A program made the translations under genes and the position numbers. Below are positions 6,832 through 11,633 of a stretch of 11,633 nucleotides of DNA, in pieces. Origin of the DNA: Acidobacteriota bacterium (lineage in GTDB: Bacteria; Acidobacteriota; Thermoanaerobaculia; Thermoanaerobaculales; Thermoanaerobaculaceae). The DNA is taken from the NCBI GenBank assembly GCA_021782525.1, contig JAJXUY010000024.1, positions 1-11,633 on the forward strand, written 5' to 3'. The notes beneath the pieces were generated by a model. That model was not told where the DNA came from. It did not search any database and was given only the letters and a program-made list of their open reading frames with translations. Every line of letters starts with the position of its first letter. Position 1 is the stretch's first letter.

Positions 6832-7019
6832 GGTGCCGCTCCGGTTCCCGCGCCTCGCCGTCCGGCGGCGCACGGTGCGCTGGCCGCTGGCGCGCGAGCG
6901 CCCGGCCGCCGCGGCCGCTGCCGCGGCGCCAGCCGCAGGGAAGCGGTCGGGTCGCTCACCTGCTCATCGTGCCACACGATCGGGCGACCACGGCGCGACG
7001 CGGGTCCCGGAGGAAGAGG

Positions 7020-7049
7020 CGCGCGGGCGCCGTCGCCGGCGCCCGCGCG
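7020..7049 (-). terminator. Hairpin after the M13 peptidase gene
   Basis: A perfect 12-bp GC-only stem (7020-7031 with 7038-7049) encloses a 6-nt loop and begins 20 bp past the peptidase stop codon. On the minus strand it is followed by CTCTTCCTCC, a weak pyrimidine tail without a true U-run. It could be an intrinsic terminator adapted to high GC or an mRNA-stabilising hairpin. The rest of 6832-7068 holds no gene I can support. Confidence 0.6.
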
Positions 7050-7068
7050 GGTCACGACGCAACGACCG

Positions 7069-9090
7069 TTACCAGATCCGACACTGATCGGCGCGGACCA
7101 TCGGGTCGCCCGGCTTGCAGCCGAACGCCGCCGCGAACGCCCGCATGTTCGACGGCGCCGCGACCGCCCGGAACTGCGCCGCCGGGTGGGGATCCACCTT
7201 GACCTGCATCTGCTCGTACTGCGGCCGCGCCGCCCCGGCCCAGACGCGGGCGAAGGCGAGGAAGAAGCGCTGGTCGGCCGTGAGGCCGCCGATCACCGGC
7301 GGCTTGGCCCCGGCCAGGCTGTGCTCGTACGCCATGTGGGCGATGGTGAGCCCGCCGAGGTCGGCGATGCTCTCGCCGAGGACGAGCTTGCCGTTCTCGT
7401 GCAGGCCCGGCTGCACCTCGTACGCGTCGAACTGCTTCTCGACGCAGGCGGCGCGCGCCGCGTAGTTCTTCGCGTCCTGCGGCGTCCACCAGTCCCTGAG
7501 GTTGCCGTGCGCGTCGAACTTGCGCCCCTGGTCGTCGAAGCCGTGCGTCATCTCGTGCCCGATCACCGCGCCGATCGCGCCGTAGTTCACCGCGGGGTCG
7601 GCGTTCGGGTCGAAGAACGGCGGCTGCAGGATCCCCGCCGGGAACACGATCTCGTTGCGCGACGGGCTGTAGTAGGCGTTGACCGTGGGCGGCGTCATCC
7701 ACCACTCGGTGCGGTCCACCGGCTGGCCGATCTTGCCGATCGTGCGGTGAAACTCGTACTGGTCGCCGCGCTGCACGTTGGCCAGGTACGAATCGGTGCC
7801 GACGTGGTAGGCCGAGTAGTCGCGCCACTTGTCGGGGTAGCCGATCTTGGGCGTGAACGCGTCGAGCTTGGCGATCGCCGCCTTCCTCGTCGCCGGACTC
7901 ATCCAATCGAGCGTCTCGATGTCGGCGTGCAGCGCCGCGATCAGGTTGTGCACCAGTTCGTCGGCCTGTTTCTTGGCCTCGGGCGGGAAGTACTTCTCGA
8001 CGTACAGGCGGCCGAGCGCGAAGCCGAGCTGGCGGTCGGTGGCGCCGACGCAGCGCTTCCATCGCTCCTCGATCTTCTCCGTGCCCTGCAGGGTCTTCCC
8101 GCGGAAGGCGAACTCCTCGTTGACGAACGGCGAGGAAAGCTGCGGCGCCGCCCAGTTGACCAGGTGCCAGCGCAGGTAGGTCTTCCACTGGTCGAGCGGG
8201 AGCTTGGCGAGGAGCACGCCGACGCCGCGGAGGAACTCCGGCTGCGCCACGTTGAGGCTGGCGATCGCGGGCGTTTCCTGGGCGCGGAAGTAGGCCGGCC
8301 AGTCGAAGTCGGGCGCCAGTTTGGCGAGCTCGGCGGTGGGGAGGCGGTGGTAGGTGTTGTCCGGGTTACGCATCTCGACGCGCGCCATCGAGATCTTGGC
8401 GAGGTCGGTCTCGAGCGCCAGCACCGTGGCGGCCTCGGCCTTGGCCTGCGCCGCGCCGTCGCCCAGCAACTCGAACATGCGCGCCACGTGCTCGGCGTAC
8501 TTCTCGCGGATCTGCTTGGAGCGGGCGTCGTCGTTGAGGTAGTAGTCGCGGTCGGGCAAGCCGAGGCCCCCCTGGCGCAACGAGGCGATGACCTCGTCGC
8601 TGTTCTTGCGGTCCTGCTCCGAGCCGAAGCCGAAGAGCACGCGAACGCCCTCGCCCTGCAGGCGGGCCACCTCCGCCTGCAACTCGGCCGGCGTCTTGAT
8701 CGCGGCGATCCGTGCGAGTTCGGGCTCGATCGGCTTGGCGCCGGCGGCCTCGACCGCCTTCTCGTCCATGCAGGTGCCCCAGAAGTCGGCGAGCTTGCGC
8801 TCGTCGGAGCCGGGGACGAGGTCCTTGCGCACGGCCAGGGCCTCGAGGATGCCGTGCAACTTGTCGCGGTTCTCCTCGGCGAGCACGTTGAACGTGCCCC
8901 AGCGCGGGTACTCCGGCGGGATCGGGTGCGCCTTGATCCAGCCGCCGTCGGCGTACTGGAAGAAGTTGACGCACGCCTTGGCGCCGGGGTCCATGTCCGC
9001 GGGGTTGATGCCGTGGACCTGCTGTGCCGCCAGCGGCACGGCGACGGCCGCGAGGGCGGCGGCGATGGCAAGGTGGAAGGGACGGTTCAT
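7069..9090 (-). CDS. Secreted M13-family (neprilysin-like) zinc metallopeptidase
   Basis: This 673-residue protein has the usual M13 length. It is a zinc endopeptidase expected to act outside the cytoplasm on peptides. A signal peptide is clear: MNRPFHLA, a hydrophobic run to about residue 20, then VPLAAQQ. Zinc ligands and the catalytic Glu are in HEMTH (512-516), with the third ligand in GESIADLGG (572-580), Glu573. The substrate-binding NAYY motif is at 471-474, and the protein ends in CRIW, like the CxxW end of neprilysins. The ATG at 9090 is preceded by GGAGG at 5 nt and by a possible TAGAAT -10 box at 9113-9118. A strong hairpin follows the stop. It precedes the cyclase-like gene on the same strand with a gap of 237 bp. 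Because it is exported and has its own terminator-like hairpin, I do not count it as part of the peptide locus. Confidence 0.95.
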   Translation of the reverse strand: MNRPFHLAIAAALAAVAVPLAAQQVHGINPADMDPGAKACVNFFQYADGGWIKAHPIPPEYPRWGTFNVLAEENRDKLHGILEALAVRKDLVPGSDERKLADFWGTCMDEKAVEAAGAKPIEPELARIAAIKTPAELQAEVARLQGEGVRVLFGFGSEQDRKNSDEVIASLRQGGLGLPDRDYYLNDDARSKQIREKYAEHVARMFELLGDGAAQAKAEAATVLALETDLAKISMARVEMRNPDNTYHRLPTAELAKLAPDFDWPAYFRAQETPAIASLNVAQPEFLRGVGVLLAKLPLDQWKTYLRWHLVNWAAPQLSSPFVNEEFAFRGKTLQGTEKIEERWKRCVGATDRQLGFALGRLYVEKYFPPEAKKQADELVHNLIAALHADIETLDWMSPATRKAAIAKLDAFTPKIGYPDKWRDYSAYHVGTDSYLANVQRGDQYEFHRTIGKIGQPVDRTEWWMTPPTVNAYYSPSRNEIVFPAGILQPPFFDPNADPAVNYGAIGAVIGHEMTHGFDDQGRKFDAHGNLRDWWTPQDAKNYAARAACVEKQFDAYEVQPGLHENGKLVLGESIADLGGLTIAHMAYEHSLAGAKPPVIGGLTADQRFFLAFARVWAGAARPQYEQMQVKVDPHPAAQFRAVAAPSNMRAFAAAFGCKPGDPMVRADQCRIW

Positions 9091-9112
9091 GCAGGCCTCC
9101 AATCGACCCGCG

Positions 9113-9118
9113 ATTCTA
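9113..9118 (-). promoter_or_regulatory. Possible -10 box of the M13 peptidase gene
   Basis: TAGAAT on the minus strand (5 of 6 to TATAAT) lies 22 nt before the ATG at 9090, leaving room for a short leader with the GGAGG site. No -35 element is recognised at the expected distance, so confidence is low. Confidence 0.28.
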
Positions 9119-9157
9119 CGCCCGGGAGCCCCGGAGGTTGCCGCCTCGCCGAGCGGA

Positions 9158-9398
9158 GTGGCGGAGGAGTGAGGAAGCAGGGAAAAGGGAAGAGGGAAAA
9201 GGGGAAAGGGAAGACAAGACGAAGACAAGACGGGGAAAGGGAAGACAAGACGAAGACAAGACGAGGGAAGACGGGACGGAGAGACAACTGGGGGATGTGC
9301 TGCTCGTTCGTTTGTCTCTGTCGTCGCCTCTGAGCCCCTGCTCCTCTGAGCCTTTGCTCCTCTGGGCCCCTGCTCCCCTGCCCCTCTGCTCTTCTTCC
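9158..9398. repeat. Purine-array / core / pyrimidine-array element, copy 4
   Basis: This is the largest element of the type seen at 851, 1417 and 2976. A purine-rich arm runs from about 9158 to 9290 (words GGGAAAA, GGGAAGA, AAGACAAGACG). A core at 9292-9327 matches 936-971. Nine pyrimidine octamers at 9327-9398 are near CCTCTGAG, CCCCTGCT and CCTCTGCT. With the heptamer arrays that follow it, it fills nearly all of the 488-bp gap between mdh and the M13 peptidase gene. No protein-coding gene is supported in 9091-9578. Confidence 0.78.
9201..9262. repeat. Perfect 31-bp tandem duplication
   Basis: Positions 9201-9231 and 9232-9262 are identical over 31 bp. Each unit combines GGGGAAAGGG with AAGACAAGACG-type words. 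Perfect identity, in a region where other copies are degenerate, points to a recent duplication by slippage or unequal exchange. Confidence 0.9.
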
Positions 9399-9400
9399 CG

Positions 9401-9456
9401 GTGCCCTGTGCCCTCTGTCCTGCGCCCTCTGCCCGGTGCCCTGAGCAATGTGCCCT
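9401..9456. repeat. Heptamer array near GTGCCCT
   Basis: Eight consecutive 7-bp units run without a gap: GTGCCCT occurs four times, and the other four (CTGTCCT, GCGCCCT, CTGCCCG, GAGCAAT) are variants. The array directly continues the octamer array that ends at 9398. Confidence 0.85.
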
Positions 9457-9469
9457 GTCTTTAAGAGGA

Positions 9470-9497
9470 AGGGCGGAGCCGCATCGCGCTCCGCCCT
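9470..9497 (-). terminator. Probable terminator of mdh
   Basis: A perfect 10-bp inverted repeat (AGGGCGGAGC at 9470-9479 with GCTCCGCCCT at 9488-9497) encloses an 8-nt loop. It lies about 80 bp past the mdh stop. On the minus strand it is followed by TCCTCTTAAAG. On the plus strand it is followed by a T-rich run (ATTTCTTTCTTTC), so it could also stop rightward transcription, although no rightward gene ends here. It is flanked on both sides by heptamer arrays. Confidence 0.6.
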
Positions 9498-9514
9498 CCC
9501 GCATTTCTTTCTTT

Positions 9515-9580
9515 CTGACCTCTGACCCCTGACCCCGGTCTTTTCGGACCACGGACCACGGTCCACGGACCACGGTCTCT
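9515..9580. repeat. Two heptamer arrays (CTGACCC and GGACCAC) abutting the mdh stop
   Basis: Three units near CTGACCC (9515-9535) are followed, after 10 bp, by five units near GGACCAC (9546-9580). The last unit (GGTCTCT) runs into the mdh stop codon at 9579-9581, so the array reaches exactly to the end of the gene. Confidence 0.8.
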
Positions 9581-10589
9581 ACATCGTCTTCAGCATCTCC
9601 TCGGCTTCCTTGCAGGTCTTGCCGACGCCGGCGACCGACTTGGTGAACGCGGCCTTCTCCTCGTCGGTGAGGTCGAGCTCGATGATCTTCTCGATGCCGT
9701 TGCGGCCGACGATGCACGGCACGCCGACGAACAGGCCCTTGACGCCGTACTCGCCGTCGAGCTTGGCGCACACGGGGATGATCTTGCGCTTGTCGAAGAT
9801 CACCGCCTCGGCCATCTCGAGCGCCGCCCACGCCGGCGAGACGAACGCCGAGCCGAAGCCGAGCAGCCCGACGACCTCGCCGCCGGCCTTGCGGGTGCGG
9901 GCCTCGATCTTGGCCAGCGTGTCCGCGTCGAGGAACTTGGTCACCGGGATGCCGGCGATCTGGCAGGAGCTGCGCACCGGGACCATGTCGTCGCCGTGGC
10001 CGCCGAGCACGATCGCGTTGACGTTCTCGACCGAGACCTTCGCCGCCTCGGCGACGAAGTAGCAGTACCGCCCGGAGTCGAGCACGCCGGCCATGCCGAA
10101 CAGCTTGTTCTTCGGCGGGGCGAGCCGCTTGTCGAGGGTGAAGACGATCGCGTCGAGCGGGTTGGCGATCGAGATGATCATCGCGTCGGGGCAGTACTGC
10201 TTGATCCCCTTGGCGACCTCGAGGGTGACCTTGAGGTTGATGGCGAGCAGCTCCTCGCGGCTGGGGAAGGTGCCGTCGGGACGCGCCTTGCGCGGCACGC
10301 CGGCGGTGTTGATCACCAGCTCCGCGCCGGCCAGCGCCGAGTAGTCCTTGGAACCGACGACCTTGATGTCGTGGCGGATGGTCGGCAGCCCCTCGGCGAT
10401 GTCGAGGGCCTTGCCGATCGAGACCGACTGCTTCTTGACCACCTCCTGGCGCTCCGGCGGGTCGGACGGGTTGGGCATCGGCGCCGGGTCGGTCATACCG
10501 ACCTCCCGCGCCAGCCCGCGCTGCGCGATCTCCTGGGCGAGCACGCCGCCGATGAAACCACCGCCGATCAAGCCGATCTTCTTCAACAT
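9579..10589 (-). CDS. mdh: Malate dehydrogenase, LDH-like type
   Basis: This 336-residue NAD-dependent dehydrogenase is expected to interconvert malate and oxaloacetate in the cytosol (TCA cycle). It has the Rossmann motif GGGFIGG (9-15), Asp34 at the end of strand 2 (NAD preference), loop Arg100 and Arg111 (GVPRKARPDG to SREEL), NP at 143-144, the Asp171/Arg174 pair in LDSGRY, catalytic His198 in GGHGD, and EYGVKGLFVGVP (280-291). VPRK rather than a lactate-type loop favours malate. Residues about 36-58 (PAPMPNPSDPPERQ and following) are an insertion not found in the usual DIVEGxPQGKALD segment. The ATG at 10589 has GGAGG 6 nt upstream. A possible -10 (TACGAT) lies at 10707-10712. It follows the shortened paralogue by 175 bp on the same strand and ends in a terminator-like hairpin. 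Confidence 0.94.
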   Translation of the reverse strand: MLKKIGLIGGGFIGGVLAQEIAQRGLAREVGMTDPAPMPNPSDPPERQEVVKKQSVSIGKALDIAEGLPTIRHDIKVVGSKDYSALAGAELVINTAGVPRKARPDGTFPSREELLAINLKVTLEVAKGIKQYCPDAMIISIANPLDAIVFTLDKRLAPPKNKLFGMAGVLDSGRYCYFVAEAAKVSVENVNAIVLGGHGDDMVPVRSSCQIAGIPVTKFLDADTLAKIEARTRKAGGEVVGLLGFGSAFVSPAWAALEMAEAVIFDKRKIIPVCAKLDGEYGVKGLFVGVPCIVGRNGIEKIIELDLTDEEKAAFTKSVAGVGKTCKEAEEMLKTM

Positions 10590-10764
10590 GGTGTTCCTCC
10601 CTTTCCCGGGCCTGCGGCCCTCACCTGCGATCGGTGCGAGGCGGGGACGCCGTCTGAATCCGTCCGGCCGCCGCATCGTTGAGGTTCAACTCCCCACGCC
10701 CTCCCCATCGTAAACCGCCCGCGGCCGTGCATCGGGGCCCCGAGGAGGCAGGCCCCGCCAGCCG

Positions 10765-11523
10765 CTACCCCTGTCCGAGATCGGCCGGCAGCCCGGCCGA
10801 TCGCGCCGCCGCAGCGGCGGCGCTGCGCTGCAGCTGCGCCCGCTCGTCAGCGGTCAGCGGCAGGTCGGCGAAACCCTCCAGCCCGGCCGCGCCGAGCCTG
10901 GCGGGAACGCCGACGAACACCCCCGTCACGCCGAACTCCCCCTGCAGGTACACGAAGCACGGCCGGATCTGCTTGCGGTCGTTGACGATCGCGTCGACGA
11001 TCTCGACCGCGCTCGCGGCCAGCGCCTCGTCCGCACGGCCGGGCCCCAGCCCCGGGGCGACCTCGCGCGCCGCGCCGCGGTCGACCGCCGTGAACGCCCG
11101 GACGAGCGCCGGGTCGAGCGCCTCCGCCACGCCGATGACGCGCTCGCGCGGGAACCCCGAGACGCGCCGCGCGGCCTCGCACATCACGTCGACCGGTTCG
11201 GACACCATGATGATGATCGAGTCGCGCGACTTGCGCACCGCGCGCGAGACCGCTTCGCTCACGGCCCGGACGAGGGCGTCCAGCGGCTCGTCAGGGCTCA
11301 CCCCGGGCGCGCGCGCCGAGCCGGCGGCCACGACGACGACGTCGGAGCCGGCCGTGGCGTCGTAGTCGCCGGCGCGCCCGGCGTCGTCGCGGCCGGGGGC
11401 GGACGGCGTGCCGTGATCGAGATCGACCACGACGACCTCACCGAGGCGCCGCCGGGCGAGGCGTCGAGCCGTGGCGGCGCCGACATCTCCGGCGCCGATC
11501 ACCGTGATCTTCGGCTTCCTCAT
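10765..11523 (-). CDS. Shortened malate dehydrogenase paralogue, probably catalytically dead
   Basis: This 252-residue LDH/MDH-family protein is about 60-80 residues shorter than the norm. It keeps the NAD-binding GAGDVG (10-15), an acidic strand-2 end (VVVDLD), SEPVDVM (108-114), GFPRERVIGV (123-132) and GEFGVTGVFVGVPARLG (195-211). Compared with the intact copy at 9579-10589, a segment of about 50 residues is missing after AAREV (151-155); it would carry the GGHGD His loop. The substrate Arg after LD is Leu140, the second loop Arg is Pro77, and the Asn of NP(V/L)D is Ser108. Another shortening follows strand 2. The frame is uninterrupted, so this is either a maintained pseudoenzyme or an early decaying duplicate. 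The start is the ATG at 11523 (GAGGTGG about 7 nt upstream), where homology begins; the frame is open further, to 11613. Confidence 0.85.
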   Translation of the reverse strand: MRKPKITVIGAGDVGAATARRLARRRLGEVVVVDLDHGTPSAPGRDDAGRAGDYDATAGSDVVVVAAGSARAPGVSPDEPLDALVRAVSEAVSRAVRKSRDSIIIMVSEPVDVMCEAARRVSGFPRERVIGVAEALDPALVRAFTAVDRGAAREVAPGLGPGRADEALAASAVEIVDAIVNDRKQIRPCFVYLQGEFGVTGVFVGVPARLGAAGLEGFADLPLTADERAQLQRSAAAAAARSAGLPADLGQG

Positions 11524-11541
11524 CGCGACCCACCTCAATTT

Positions 11542-11575
11542 GTCAGGTTTCCGGCGAGGCCTCGCAATCCCTGAC
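11542..11575. promoter_or_regulatory. Nested dyad upstream of the mdh paralogue
   Basis: GTCAGG (11542-11547) and CCTGAC (11570-11575) flank a perfect 12-bp palindrome, GCGAGGCCTCGC (11554-11565); the two centres are 1 bp apart. It lies between the proposed promoter and the ribosome site, so it could be an operator or a 5'-UTR hairpin. Short GC-rich palindromes also arise by chance in such DNA. Confidence 0.3.
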
Positions 11576-11584
11576 GCAAACGTT

Positions 11585-11613
11585 ACAGTAGCACCGGCTG
11601 CGGGCCGCGACAA
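11585..11613 (-). promoter_or_regulatory. Possible promoter of the mdh paralogue
   Basis: On the minus strand TTGTCG (11608-11613, 4 of 6 to TTGACA) is followed after exactly 17 bp by TACTGT (11585-11590, 3 of 6 to TATAAT). It would start transcription near 11578, about 55 nt before the ATG, in one of the few less GC-rich spots of the region. Confidence 0.33.
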
Positions 11614-11633
11614 CCGCCGCGCCGGGCGTCGTA

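Noticed and set aside
6828..6959. A 43-codon GTG ORF on the minus strand whose stop overlaps the cyclase GTG, a possible second precursor or B1 fragment.
   Set aside because: Composition is only Arg/Ala/Pro/Gly as in chance GC-rich frames, the purine-rich site overlaps the start codon with no spacing, and no PqqD-like motif is visible.
7069..9090. The M13 peptidase as the missing leader peptidase of the RiPP locus.
   Set aside because: It has a signal peptide and so acts outside the cytoplasm, is followed by its own hairpin 20 bp past the stop, and is a common housekeeping-type secreted protease in such bacteria.
5875..9333. A 1152-codon open frame on the plus strand.
   Set aside because: It is antisense to the M13 peptidase and cyclase-like genes, both confirmed by catalytic motifs. 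Its product is Arg/Val/Gly-rich low complexity, typical of a shadow frame in high-GC DNA.
9091..9831. In-frame upstream extension of the M13 peptidase to 9831.
   Set aside because: It would translate the repeat arrays and part of mdh antisense. The ATG at 9090 has GGAGG and starts a proper signal peptide.

Overview
This is a GC-rich bacterial chromosomal window with long intergenic regions built of short degenerate purine- and pyrimidine-rich repeats. The gene set is an Obg/DRG-type GTPase, a sodium/solute symporter, endonuclease III, a secreted M13 metallopeptidase and an LDH-like malate dehydrogenase. Together with the word-like repeats it suggests an Acidobacteriota-type organism. That is inference from gene style; no rRNA or marker gene in the window proves it.

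Left part (1-3826): a GTPase gene truncated by the window edge runs leftward. Diverging from it, a small membrane protein and an SSS-family symporter run rightward, coupled by an ATGA stop/start overlap, followed by nth (endonuclease III). The GTPase/membrane-protein gap, the 3' end of the membrane-protein gene, and the symporter 3' end through to nth each hold the same kind of element: a purine-rich tandem array, a spacer, then a pyrimidine-rich tandem array. In two cases the element forms the 3' end of the coding sequence.

Middle part (3852-6831, all leftward): an asparagine-synthetase-like protein whose glutaminase domain has Ser where the catalytic Cys should be, a 52-residue peptide with a YxxPxV leader motif, and a SAM-dependent methyltransferase. 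This looks like a small RiPP locus related to lasso peptides: cyclase, precursor and tailoring enzyme. No leader-binding (B1) or leader-peptidase (B2) gene is present in the window. The precursor fits the spacing of lasso leaders and places an Asp at core position 7, but deviates at two usually conserved positions. It is the most interesting feature here.

Right part (7069-11523, all leftward): a secreted M13 (neprilysin-like) metallopeptidase with a strong downstream hairpin, a complex repeat region of about 490 bp that includes a perfect 31-bp tandem duplication and a terminator, a complete malate dehydrogenase (mdh), and upstream of it a shortened mdh paralogue. The paralogue has lost the catalytic His loop and substrate-binding Arg residues and is probably a pseudoenzyme or a decaying copy.

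No tRNA, rRNA, CRISPR array, insertion sequence or prophage gene was recognised.
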